From: Pseudomonadota bacterium
GTDB taxonomy: Bacteria > Pseudomonadota > Gammaproteobacteria > Burkholderiales > Rhodocyclaceae
Assembly (NCBI GenBank): GCA_018241685.1
Contig: JAFEDJ010000069.1
Coordinates: forward strand, 248,001 to 312,000
DNA length: 64,000 nucleotides
Reading direction: 5' to 3'
This document shows, piece after piece, positions 33,759 through 41,156 of the stretch; the stretch's first letter is position 1; the number at the start of each line of letters is the position of its first letter. A program made the position numbers and the translations under genes. The notes below the pieces were generated by a model. That model made no database searches. It was not told where the DNA came from and was given only the letters and a program-made list of their open reading frames with translations.

Positions 33759-35003
33759 TCAGAACACGGTGCCGTCGCTGACCAGCCTCACCGGCGGTGC
33801 GCCGCCAGGGCGGCGCTGGGCGGCGATACGCCGGCCAGCCGACCAGGTGCCGCCTTCCAGCACACGGGCCAGCGGAAAAGCCTCCGGCGCCAGCCCGAGC
33901 AACTCGCGGACGGCGACGGCGAGCCGGTCCAGGCCGATAACGGTGAGCGCCCGCCATTCGACGACGGGCGGCGCATCCACCGTCCAGGCATGGCGCCAGA
34001 AGCGCTCCTCCCGCGGACGGATCAGCCCGAAGTCGAGCAGTAGACCACCATTGCGATACTCCGGCAGACCGGTCAGTTCGTCCAGCCCGGTGATCGTCAG
34101 CCCCGCGGTTTCCAGCGGTTCGAGCAGGGAATAGGTGAGCCACTGGGTCAGCTTGTGGAACGGCAGCAGGCCATCCTCCAGCGCCGGATGGGCCCAGCAG
34201 TCGCCGAGCGGGACGCCCTGCAGCACCACGCGGCCCGGCCACACCGGGCCGAGGGCGCGCAGCAGCGTACCGAGCACGAAGGACGCGGCGATCCGGCCGT
34301 CGATGGCGTGGGCAAGCAGGTAATCCACCAGCGTACCGGCGCGGGCCGGCGTGCCGAACACCGCTGGCGTCGCCTCCATCACCACGCCCAGGCGTTGCAA
34401 CAGCGCACTGCGCCCGTCCAGCCCGACCAGCGGATTGGTCGGCCCGACCTGGAAGGCCGCGGCGAGCACCTCCGGCGTCAACCGCTGCAAGGCAGCCGCA
34501 TCGCAGCGCAGCGGGTTCGCCGGGTCCGCCGACAGCGCACCACTGGCGAACAAGGCGAGGCTGGCCACGCCGAGCCCTTCGGAGCGCCCCAGCTCCATGC
34601 CGCCGGCCACATCCCGGTAACGCCACTCGGCGCCCGCCCCGGCGTCCAGCAACACACTGGGGATGACCAGATCCACCGCCACGCGGGCCCGCGCCAGGCG
34701 GTCGCCGTCCAGGCCGTGAGTGGCCGCCAACACGCCCCAGCGGTCCCGTCCGCCGGCCTCGAAATGACGCCAGCGGCTGTGGTAGGGCACGTCGAGATCC
34801 GGGTAGTTGAGGCGGATGGTCTGTGCGACGTACTCGGCACAGGGCAACAGTTGCTCAGGATGCCAGGTGAAGAAAGGCGACAGGCCGGCCTCGGCGCGCG
34901 CCGTGACGACGCGACAGCGCTCCCGCACCGCCGCCGAGCTCAGCAGCGGCGCCGCCGGATGGCCGGCGGAAACCGGCGTGTGCCATCCCGATCCATGGTT
35001 CAT
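33759..35003 (-). CDS. DUF1688 protein, URC4-type uracil catabolism enzyme
   Basis: A 414-residue soluble protein matching DUF1688, the family of URC4 of Saccharomyces kluyveri, needed for uracil breakdown by the URC pathway. Recognisable segments are GLSPFFTWHPEQL, YPDLDVPYHSRWRHFEAGG, VSPLVGLDGRSALL-like (here NPLVGLDGRSALLQRLG) and LTGLPEYRNGGLLLDFG. The catalysed step is not firmly established in the family. The ATG at 35003 overlaps the stop of the preceding gene (ATGA). The upstream in-frame extension is a shadow of that gene and was excluded. Confidence 0.85.
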   Translation of the reverse strand: MNHGSGWHTPVSAGHPAAPLLSSAAVRERCRVVTARAEAGLSPFFTWHPEQLLPCAEYVAQTIRLNYPDLDVPYHSRWRHFEAGGRDRWGVLAATHGLDGDRLARARVAVDLVIPSVLLDAGAGAEWRYRDVAGGMELGRSEGLGVASLALFASGALSADPANPLRCDAAALQRLTPEVLAAAFQVGPTNPLVGLDGRSALLQRLGVVMEATPAVFGTPARAGTLVDYLLAHAIDGRIAASFVLGTLLRALGPVWPGRVVLQGVPLGDCWAHPALEDGLLPFHKLTQWLTYSLLEPLETAGLTITGLDELTGLPEYRNGGLLLDFGLIRPREERFWRHAWTVDAPPVVEWRALTVIGLDRLAVAVRELLGLAPEAFPLARVLEGGTWSAGRRIAAQRRPGGAPPVRLVSDGTVF

Positions 35004-36244
35004 GCGTGCAGCCCCCTGCCCTTGGCCACCGCCAGCTCGGCCGCGGTCGGCGGCGCCACCGGCGTGAAGTAGCCCGCCGCCGTCTTGGCGTCCATCTCCA
35101 CCCGCGCGTCGGCGGGAATCAATTCGTCGGGAATCGCCACCTGCTCGACGACCTGGATACCGGCGGCGGTCAGCGCCCCGTGCTTCATGTTGCTCATCGA
35201 CGCCCAGCGGTCGATGCGGGTGATGCCGAGCCAATGGAAGACGTCCGGCATCAGCTCCTGGAAGCGCATATCCTGCACACCGGCGACGCACTCGGTGCGC
35301 TCGAAGTAGGTTTCGGCGCGGTCGCCGCCAAACTGGCGCTTGCGGGCGTTATAGACCAGGAACTTGGTCACCTCGCCGAGGGCTCGGCCCTCCTTGCGGT
35401 TGTACACCACCAGGCCGACACCGCCGCGCTGGGCCATCTCGACGCACACCTCGATACCGTGGGCCAAGTATGGCCGGCAGGTGCAGATGTCCGACCCGAA
35501 CACATCGGAGCCGTTGCATTCGTCGTGAACGCGACAGGCCACCTGCGTCTCCGGACGGCCGAGCAGGCTCACGTCGCCAAAGAAATAGAGGGTCATGCCA
35601 CCGATCGGCGGCAGGAAAACCTTCAAGTCCGGGCGCGTGACGAGCTCCGGGAACATCCCCCCCGTCTGCTCGAACAGCGCCCGCCGCAGCGCGCTCTCGG
35701 TGATACCGAAGCGCTCCGCAACGCCGGGCAGGTACCACACCGGGTCGATGGCGGCCTTGGTGACGCGCACGTCGCCGTTGGCCTCAAGGAGATCACCATC
35801 CGGCACCAGCCGGCCGGCCTCGATCGCATCGCGCAGCTCCGGCATGTTGATGTGCGCCGTGGTCACCGCGATGGTCGGGCGAATGTCCATGCCCGCCGCG
35901 ATCTCGGCGGCGAACTCCTGGGCCACCCGGTGCCCCCATGGATCGAGGGACACGATGCGCCCCGCGTCGGCCCACTGGGGATGGGGTCCGATGCCGGTGG
36001 CCGGCACGGTGTTGGTGAGATCCGGCCGGTGGTTGGCCTGCAGGTTGCCGGCGGCCACCGCCAGCGCCCGATACACCGAATAGGACCCAGAGTGGGTGCC
36101 GATCACGTTGCGCAGCGCCGGCTCGGCCAGGCCCGCCACCAGCGGCCCCCGCTCGGCGGCGGTGGCGGCGCCCCAGTGGATGGTGGACACCGACCGGCCA
36201 CGGCTGGCGCGCGGATGGGAAGTCAGAACGATATGGGACGCCAT
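35000..36244 (-). CDS. GTP cyclohydrolase II homologue, URC1 type
   Basis: A 414-residue protein, about twice the size of RibA, with the cyclohydrolase II domain in the C-terminal half. The zinc-binding cysteines are C243, C254 and C256 in CRVHDECNGSDVFGSDICTC, and GGVGLVVYNRKEGRALG follows. The N-terminal half is the extension typical of URC1, the enzyme acting on a uracil-derived ribosyl compound in the URC pathway. AGGAG lies 6 bp before the ATG at 36244. It is first in the operon, directly behind the RutR-type operator, and is not expected to serve riboflavin synthesis. Confidence 0.88.
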   Translation of the reverse strand: MASHIVLTSHPRASRGRSVSTIHWGAATAAERGPLVAGLAEPALRNVIGTHSGSYSVYRALAVAAGNLQANHRPDLTNTVPATGIGPHPQWADAGRIVSLDPWGHRVAQEFAAEIAAGMDIRPTIAVTTAHINMPELRDAIEAGRLVPDGDLLEANGDVRVTKAAIDPVWYLPGVAERFGITESALRRALFEQTGGMFPELVTRPDLKVFLPPIGGMTLYFFGDVSLLGRPETQVACRVHDECNGSDVFGSDICTCRPYLAHGIEVCVEMAQRGGVGLVVYNRKEGRALGEVTKFLVYNARKRQFGGDRAETYFERTECVAGVQDMRFQELMPDVFHWLGITRIDRWASMSNMKHGALTAAGIQVVEQVAIPDELIPADARVEMDAKTAAGYFTPVAPPTAAELAVAKGRGLHA

Positions 36245-36261
36245 GCTTCGCTCCTGAAAAC

Positions 36262-36277
36262 CTGACCATATGGTCAA
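36262..36277 (-). promoter_or_regulatory. RutR-type operator
   Basis: On the minus strand the site reads TTGACCATATGGTCAG, one base from the RutR consensus TTGACCA-N2-TGGTCAA and a perfect 14-bp palindrome at its core. It overlaps the predicted transcription start of the sigma-54 promoter, a position suited to repression by the RutR-like protein encoded in the same operon. Confidence 0.82.
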
Positions 36278-36285
36278 TTTTTAAA

Positions 36286-36301
36286 AGCGAGTTCCATGCC
36301 A
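36286..36301 (-). promoter_or_regulatory. Sigma-54 promoter of the uracil operon
   Basis: Read leftward the element is TGGCATGGAACTCGCT. It has the invariant GG and GC separated by exactly 10 bp and fits the -24/-12 consensus TGGCAC-N5-TTGC closely. The expected start is near 36275, about 30 nt before the URC1 start codon. An NtrC-type palindrome lies about 75 bp upstream of that start. Confidence 0.75.
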
Positions 36302-36342
36302 TCGGAAATCGAGCCATTTCCAGGCCCGGAACGGGTCGGAGA

Positions 36343-36390
36343 TGCACTATTGCAGTGCACCAACCCAGTCCGGCGAACCCAGTCGGTGCA
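36343..36390. promoter_or_regulatory. NtrC-type enhancer sites
   Basis: TGCACTATTGCAGTGCA at 36343-36359 is a perfect palindrome and closely resembles the NtrC sites of the E. coli glnA promoter. Further half-sites, TGCACC at 36356-36361 and GGTGCA at 36385-36390, follow. Centred about 76 bp and further upstream of the predicted sigma-54 start, they are in normal enhancer position, so the operon should be induced by nitrogen limitation. Confidence 0.72.
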
Positions 36391-36713
36391 AGGCGTCCAT
36401 CGCCTTCAACCAGGATCGGACGGAAGTCCGGCCCACCTCAAAGACCAACGCCACCCTTTCACAAAAACATTTACACAAATACAATTGATATCAATCGATA
36501 GCTGTAAGCTCAAAACTGATTTCCGTGTGCCCTTCGCCGGCTCCCTGTTGTGACGGATGCGCCCGCATCCACGAAGCACCAACCACCCCCGATCGCCTCC
36601 CCACCGACCAGGCCCCTGCGCCTGCCCGGACGGCCAGCCTGTCATCCAGGCGCGAAGGCCACGTCAGCACATCATCCCGACCGTTTCCCTCCCACCACTC
36701 CTGGAGTTACTCC
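36391..36713. other. Non-coding region before the Pal-like gene
   Basis: No gene is supported here. An A/T-rich stretch at about 36460-36520 (TTTACACAAATACAATTGAT and following bases) stands out from the G/C-rich surroundings and is the likely promoter area of the Pal-like gene. No specific operator could be assigned. A frame open from 36525 merges into the Pal-like gene but lacks protein-like character. Confidence 0.4.
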
Positions 36714-37241
36714 GTGAACAAGTCCCTGCTGTCCACCCTTGCCTGCAGCCTCGTACTGGCCGCCTGCTCGACCACCGCGCAAAAGCCCGCTGCCTCGACC
36801 GAACAACCGGTTTCCGCCGCCCAGGCCGCACCGGCACCGGTCGCCGCGCCAGGTCTGTCCGCCGCCGAACTGGAAGCCCAGAAGCTGAAGGCCCAGCGCG
36901 AGGAACTGGCCAAGAAGAGCGTCTACTTCGCCTTCGACAAGTACGCCGTCGAGACCAAGTACCGTGACGTGGTGAAGCAGCAGGCCGACTTCCTGAACGG
37001 CCACGCCAGCGACGCCGTGACTGTGGAAGGCAATGCCGACGAACGCGGCAGCCGCGAATACAACCTGGCCCTCGGCCAGAAGCGCGCCGAGTCCGTGCGC
37101 AAGGCGCTGGTGCTGCAGGGCGTGCCCGATGCCCGTATCGAAGCAGTCAGCTTCGGTTCCGAAAAGCCGCGCGCAAGCTGTGCGGAAGAGCGCTGCTGGG
37201 CTGAAAACCGCCGCGTGGACTTCCAGCACAAGGACAAATAA
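36714..37241 (+). CDS. Pal-like OmpA-family outer-membrane lipoprotein
   Basis: A 175-residue lipoprotein with signal MNKSLLSTLACSLVLAAC (lipobox LAAC), an Ala/Pro-rich linker and a C-terminal OmpA-like peptidoglycan-binding domain. The Pal hallmarks are present: VYFAFDKYAVE, VTVEGNADERGSREYNLALGQKRAESV and AENRRVDF. It should tether the outer membrane to peptidoglycan. The GTG at 36714 has GGAG 8 bp upstream. It is not next to tolQRAB, so it is probably a second Pal-like protein rather than the Tol partner, but that needs the rest of the genome. Confidence 0.85.
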   Translation: MNKSLLSTLACSLVLAACSTTAQKPAASTEQPVSAAQAAPAPVAAPGLSAAELEAQKLKAQREELAKKSVYFAFDKYAVETKYRDVVKQQADFLNGHASDAVTVEGNADERGSREYNLALGQKRAESVRKALVLQGVPDARIEAVSFGSEKPRASCAEERCWAENRRVDFQHKDK

Positions 37242-37273
37242 GCAGTTCGCCGGCTCCCGGTGGGAAACAGGCC

Positions 37274-38617
37274 GTGAAGCGTCCGACGATCACCGCCCGG
37301 CGCAGCGGCCTGCTCAGCACCCTCCGCTGGCGGACCCGCATCACCCTTTGGGCGGCCGCGCTGGCGGCCGGGGTGATCGTGGCGGGATTCGCCAAGTTGG
37401 CGGAACTGGCGCTCACCCTCTTCGGCGAACTCTCTTCAGGGAGGCCCTGGCTACCCCTCCTGCTGAGCCCGTTGGTCGGCATGAGCACCGTCTGGCTCAC
37501 CCGGCGCTACTTCCCCGGCACCCAGGGCAGCGGCATCCCCCAGGTGATCGCGGCAACCCGCCTGGCCGCACAGGGAAAGGTAGTCCGGCAACTGGTCTCG
37601 CTGCGCATCGCATTCGGCAAAGTGAGCCTGGGCGCGTTCGCGCTGATCGGCGGCTTTTCCTCTGGTCGCGAAGGCCCTTCCGTGCAGGTAGCCGCCTCGA
37701 TCCTCCACGCTGCGCACAAGCTGCTTCCCAATACCCGCGCCTTACGCGCCTCGGATCTCATCCTGGCTGGCGGAGCGGCAGGCGTCGCCGCCGCCTTCAA
37801 CACTCCACTCGCGGGCATCGTCTTCGCCGTCGAAGAGCTCGGACGACGCCTGGAAACCCGGACCAGCGGCGTGCTGGTCAGCACCATCATCCTGTCGGGT
37901 CTGGTCGCCATCGCGTTGCTTGGCAACTACAACTACTTCGGGCATGTAAGGGACGGTCGTGCCGACCAGTCCTTGTTGATTCCCGTTATCGCCGCTGGCG
38001 TGAGCTGCGGTGTATTTGGCGGCCTGTTCAGCCGGCTGATGCTGCTGCCGATGAGCTTTCGAGAGCACGCGCTGTGGCGCTGGCGAGAGACACATCCGAT
38101 CCTGTTTGCCGGTAGCTGCGGTGTATTCGTGGCGTTGACCGGCTTCATCAGCGGCGGAGTGTCCTACGGCAGCGGCTATACGATTACCGCCCAAGTCGTC
38201 GCCGGCCAAATGGAACTCCCCTGGTATGCCGCGCCGTGCCGCTTCCTGGCCACGCTGGCCAGCTACTATTCGGGGATTCCTGGAGGCATCTTCGCCCCTT
38301 CGTTGGCGATCGGGGCTGCCATCGGGTCCCCCCTGACGTCCCTGCTCGGTATCGGTGAAGGCATCCCAGCCTTTATCGCCCTCTGCATGGCGGGCTTCCT
38401 GGCTGCCGTCACCCAGGCGCCCATCACCGCAGCGATTATCGTCATGGAGATGATTGACGGACATGGAATGGTCATCAGCCTGATGGCCGTCACCTTGATC
38501 GCCAAAGCGATTGCCTCACGCCTCAGCCCTGAGCTCTATCAGCAACTTGCACTCGGTTTCCTGCCCAGCCCATCACAGGGCCCCGCACAACAGCAGCAGC
38601 CGCCACGGACCCCCTAG
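37274..38617 (+). CDS. CLC-type chloride/proton exchanger
   Basis: A 447-residue membrane protein with the three CLC selectivity motifs: GSGIP (85-89), GREGP with the gating Glu133, and GGIFAPSLAIGAAIG. The Glu pair E187-E188 (VFAVEELGRR) aligns with the internal proton glutamate region of E. coli ClcA, so it is likely a 2Cl-/H+ antiporter rather than a channel. It begins with GTG, 32 bp after the Pal-like gene. Roles in acid or ionic stress are known for relatives. The CLC-F motif of fluoride exporters is absent. Confidence 0.92.
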   Translation: MKRPTITARRSGLLSTLRWRTRITLWAAALAAGVIVAGFAKLAELALTLFGELSSGRPWLPLLLSPLVGMSTVWLTRRYFPGTQGSGIPQVIAATRLAAQGKVVRQLVSLRIAFGKVSLGAFALIGGFSSGREGPSVQVAASILHAAHKLLPNTRALRASDLILAGGAAGVAAAFNTPLAGIVFAVEELGRRLETRTSGVLVSTIILSGLVAIALLGNYNYFGHVRDGRADQSLLIPVIAAGVSCGVFGGLFSRLMLLPMSFREHALWRWRETHPILFAGSCGVFVALTGFISGGVSYGSGYTITAQVVAGQMELPWYAAPCRFLATLASYYSGIPGGIFAPSLAIGAAIGSPLTSLLGIGEGIPAFIALCMAGFLAAVTQAPITAAIIVMEMIDGHGMVISLMAVTLIAKAIASRLSPELYQQLALGFLPSPSQGPAQQQQPPRTP

Positions 38618-38626
38618 CGGACTATA

Positions 38627-38992
38627 TCAAGCGCCACTGTCCAGCCTCCCACCTGGCAAGGTGCCGTGGGCTTGAGCCTCAGCCCACAGGGCACGCGCGA
38701 AGGTTTTCCAGATCACCCCGCCATGGCTCTCGAAGCCAATGCTGGCACTCTCCTGCATCGTACGCAGCATCAGCGCCGCAAGGCCGAACAGCTCGACCTT
38801 GGCAAGCAGTTGGTAGTCGATAGGCCTGACCGTCGCCCGCTGCACATCCGCCGAATTGTGTTCGATTGCCTCCCTGGCAAGGGCGCGCACCTGTTCCGTA
38901 TTGCTCCAGTCGATACCGAGCGCCACCCCTCTACGCTCGATCTCACGCTCGATGTCCTGGGTGTCCTGCAGATAGTTTTCGAAGCCGGCCAT
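38627..38992 (-). CDS. Hypothetical protein, start uncertain
   Basis: From the ATG at 38992 this is a 121-residue soluble protein (MAGFENYLQDTQDIEREIERRGVALGIDW onward, ending GTLPGGRLDSGA). The frame remains protein-like upstream (LRDGRPVRLYLRNHS), back to about 39060, but no ATG or GTG is available there; a TTG near 39085 may be the true start, giving about 150 residues. No family is recognised. It follows the amidotransferase-like gene on the same strand and may be co-transcribed with it. Confidence 0.6.
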   Translation of the reverse strand: MAGFENYLQDTQDIEREIERRGVALGIDWSNTEQVRALAREAIEHNSADVQRATVRPIDYQLLAKVELFGLAALMLRTMQESASIGFESHGGVIWKTFARALWAEAQAHGTLPGGRLDSGA

Positions 38993-39098
38993 GGAATGGT
39001 TCCTGAGGTAGAGACGAACCGGGCGGCCGTCACGGAGCTGGATATTGGATTGAACCCACCCGCCCCGAGTGGTTTCCGGAGCGGGCAACAAAAGGCGC

Positions 39099-39878
39099 TC
39101 AACGCCCCCGCGCTGCCGCGGAGAAAGCGTCGAGCAACGGCAGGCAATCGAGCAGGTCCGTGCGTCCCGGGGTATGGAATTCCGGATGCCACTGCACGCC
39201 GACCAGAAAGCTGCGGCCGGAGTGGCGGATCGCCTCGACCATACCATCCTCGGACGACACCGCCTCGACGACCAGATCACGGCCCACCGTCTTCACGCCC
39301 TGATGGTGGATCGACACCACGCGGCCACCCTCGGCGCTCCCGAACCAGCGCTCGAACTGCCCCTTCTCCTCGAAGCGCACAGAGTGGTGATGCAGATCAT
39401 AGGCCTCGGCCTGATGCATGGCCGAACCGCCGAACTGGGTCGGAATGTCCTGGTACAGCGAGCCGCCGAAGGCCACGTTGATCAGCTGCATGCCACGGCA
39501 GATGCCGAGCACCGGCTTGCCGAGCTCGACGAACTCATGCAGCAGCTCCATCTCGTAGGCATCGCGGACCCGATCGCCGGTCCACTCCTCCTTCAGCGGC
39601 TGCTCGCCGTAGGCTTCCGGGCTCACGTCCGCGCCGCCCTGCAGCACCAGGCCGTCGAGGTATTCGGCGTAATCGCGCAGGCGGATGCTGCTGCGGTGGA
39701 TCGGCCCGTCCTTCAGGATTGACGGCACCATCAGCACCAGCACGTCCCGCGACATGAGCCACTGGGCGATGGACTGTTCGAGCACCTGCAGGGTCTTCGA
39801 TTCAAGGCCCGTCGCCCCGGCCTTCGGATGGAACAGGCGGGCCGACAGCCCGATACGGATCGTCTTGGTCCTTGCCAC
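39099..39878 (-). CDS. Class I glutamine-amidotransferase-like hydrolase (PuuD/YvdE family)
   Basis: A 259-residue protein of the gamma-glutamyl-GABA hydrolase family. The nucleophile is in GICRGMQLINVAFGG, and the His/Glu pair in VGVQWHPEFH; LVLQGGADVSPEAYGE is the usual oxyanion-region segment. PuuD hydrolyses gamma-glutamyl-gamma-aminobutyrate in putrescine breakdown, but related enzymes act on other glutamyl amides and no other puu gene is present. The GTG at 39878 has AAGGAG 7 bp upstream. The MarR gene immediately upstream, on the same strand, may regulate it. Confidence 0.87.
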   Translation of the reverse strand: MARTKTIRIGLSARLFHPKAGATGLESKTLQVLEQSIAQWLMSRDVLVLMVPSILKDGPIHRSSIRLRDYAEYLDGLVLQGGADVSPEAYGEQPLKEEWTGDRVRDAYEMELLHEFVELGKPVLGICRGMQLINVAFGGSLYQDIPTQFGGSAMHQAEAYDLHHHSVRFEEKGQFERWFGSAEGGRVVSIHHQGVKTVGRDLVVEAVSSEDGMVEAIRHSGRSFLVGVQWHPEFHTPGRTDLLDCLPLLDAFSAAARGR

Positions 39879-39916
39879 GCTCGCTCTCCTTCCGGGGCCG
39901 GTGCCCCGCAAACGTC

Positions 39917-40429
39917 TTACAGATCGGCCAGCGGCTTGTCGACGCTCCGCTCGTCACGCGTCTTCAACTGGCCGATGACGCTGGCCAGCCCGGCCTGGAG
40001 CCGCCGCAATTCGTCCTCGGACAAGCCTTGCAGGGCTTCCGGCAAGATGCCCTCGGCCGGGCCGGGCGCCGTCTGCAGCACATCCGCCGCACTGTCGCTG
40101 ACCTGCAGGCCGACCCGGCGCTGGTCTTCCGGCTTGCGGCGCTTGGTCACCAGGCCGCGGGTCTCCAGCTTGTCCACCAACTGGCTGCAGGTGGACTGAT
40201 GGATCGACAAACGGCCCGCCAGTTCCGATACGCCGATGCCCGGCGTACGGGCGATCTCGTGCAGCAACCACAGTTGGGAGCCCGATACGCCGCAGGTCTG
40301 CTCGACCTCGCGGAAATGCTGCTTCACTGAACCATAGATGAGACGGAACTGTTTGAGGATCGCAAAGGCCAAAGATTCCTCTGCAGAGCCGATGGCGAGC
40401 GCCTTGGAGTCGGAGTTTGCTAAATTCAT
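39917..40429 (-). CDS. MarR family transcriptional regulator
   Basis: A 170-residue regulator with the MarR winged helix: QLWLLHEIARTPGIGVSELAGRLSIHQSTCSQLVDKLETRGLV, followed by the wing KRRKPEDQRRVGLQVS. The ATG at 40429 lies only about 2-3 nt after the predicted transcription start, so the message would be almost leaderless. A TTG about 19 codons inside, preceded by AGAGG, is an alternative start giving a more typical length. Effector unknown. Confidence 0.88.
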   Translation of the reverse strand: MNLANSDSKALAIGSAEESLAFAILKQFRLIYGSVKQHFREVEQTCGVSGSQLWLLHEIARTPGIGVSELAGRLSIHQSTCSQLVDKLETRGLVTKRRKPEDQRRVGLQVSDSAADVLQTAPGPAEGILPEALQGLSEDELRRLQAGLASVIGQLKTRDERSVDKPLADL

Positions 40430-40437
40430 TTGCGGAA

Positions 40438-40467
40438 ATTATATTTATACCAATTCAGTTTACTCAA
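40438..40467 (-). promoter_or_regulatory. Sigma-70 promoter of the MarR gene
   Basis: On the minus strand TTGAGT (-35), an 18-bp spacer and TATAAT (-10) form a strong housekeeping promoter. Transcription should begin near 40431, practically at the annotated start codon. Confidence 0.72.
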
Positions 40468-40541
40468 GAAGTCCCGCGTTCCCGGCCGCCATTGCCGTCC
40501 CCGGACGCTACCACGCCACCCGGAATTTTCAGGAAACCCCC

Positions 40542-41156
40542 ATGCCCGCAACCGCCCCCGGCCTGCCCGACCGCGCCGCCGGCTCGCTGCGCCGCCTTCG
40601 CGCCGCCCTCTTCCCCTTTGCCTGTGGCCTACTGGCCACGGGCGGACTTCTGCTGACAAACAACGGCCTGGCCGGCACGCCCGACCCGGGCAGCGCCATC
40701 GCATCGAGCGCCATAACCTTACAGCCCACCGGCTGGCGCAGCCTGGCCGGGGAAATCGCCCGCCTGGCGCGTGCCGTTGGCCTGAAGACCGCCTGGCAGG
40801 ACGACGCCCGCTCCATCAACCTGACCGTCGACACGACCCAGGCCTTCGAGAACCGGCAGGCGCAGCTAAGCCCCGCCTACACCTCTCTGCTCGGCGAGAT
40901 CGCGCTGCTGGTGCAGGCCCGGCCTGAGATCCGCCTGATCATGACCGGCTTCGGCAACAGCCCGGCCACCCAGTACAACCCAGTGTTGTTCGGCCAGCGC
41001 CTGCGGGCCCTGCAGGTCTTCTTCGCCGAACACGGCATCGCCATCGGCCAGATCGAAACCCTGGTCAAGGACGTGGATGCGGTGGGTGGGCACGACGCAC
41101 CATCCGGCCGCGCCGCCCCCGGACGGCTGATCAGCCTGCGCTTCGCACCGGCCTGA
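40542..41156 (+). CDS. Membrane-anchored OmpA-like periplasmic protein
   Basis: A 204-residue protein. An N-terminal basic region and a hydrophobic segment (about 22-42) look like a signal anchor. The rest resembles a degenerate OmpA-type domain: TTQAFENRQAQLSPAYTSLLGEIALLV, then IRLIMTGFGNSP, then FGQRLRALQVFFAEHGI. The usual NxxLSxxRA peptidoglycan residues are altered (NPVLFGQRLRA). AGGAA lies 6 bp before the ATG. Its tail overlaps the end of purT by 26 bp. Function unknown. Confidence 0.65.
   Translation: MPATAPGLPDRAAGSLRRLRAALFPFACGLLATGGLLLTNNGLAGTPDPGSAIASSAITLQPTGWRSLAGEIARLARAVGLKTAWQDDARSINLTVDTTQAFENRQAQLSPAYTSLLGEIALLVQARPEIRLIMTGFGNSPATQYNPVLFGQRLRALQVFFAEHGIAIGQIETLVKDVDAVGGHDAPSGRAAPGRLISLRFAPA

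Noticed and set aside
35000..36244. The GTP cyclohydrolase II homologue as riboflavin gene ribA.
   Set aside because: It is twice RibA length, lacks any rib neighbour, and sits with DUF1688, upp and codA, the URC context.
39099..39878. A putrescine (puu) catabolic locus.
   Set aside because: Only the PuuD-like hydrolase is present; no puuA, puuB, puuC or polyamine transporter is nearby.
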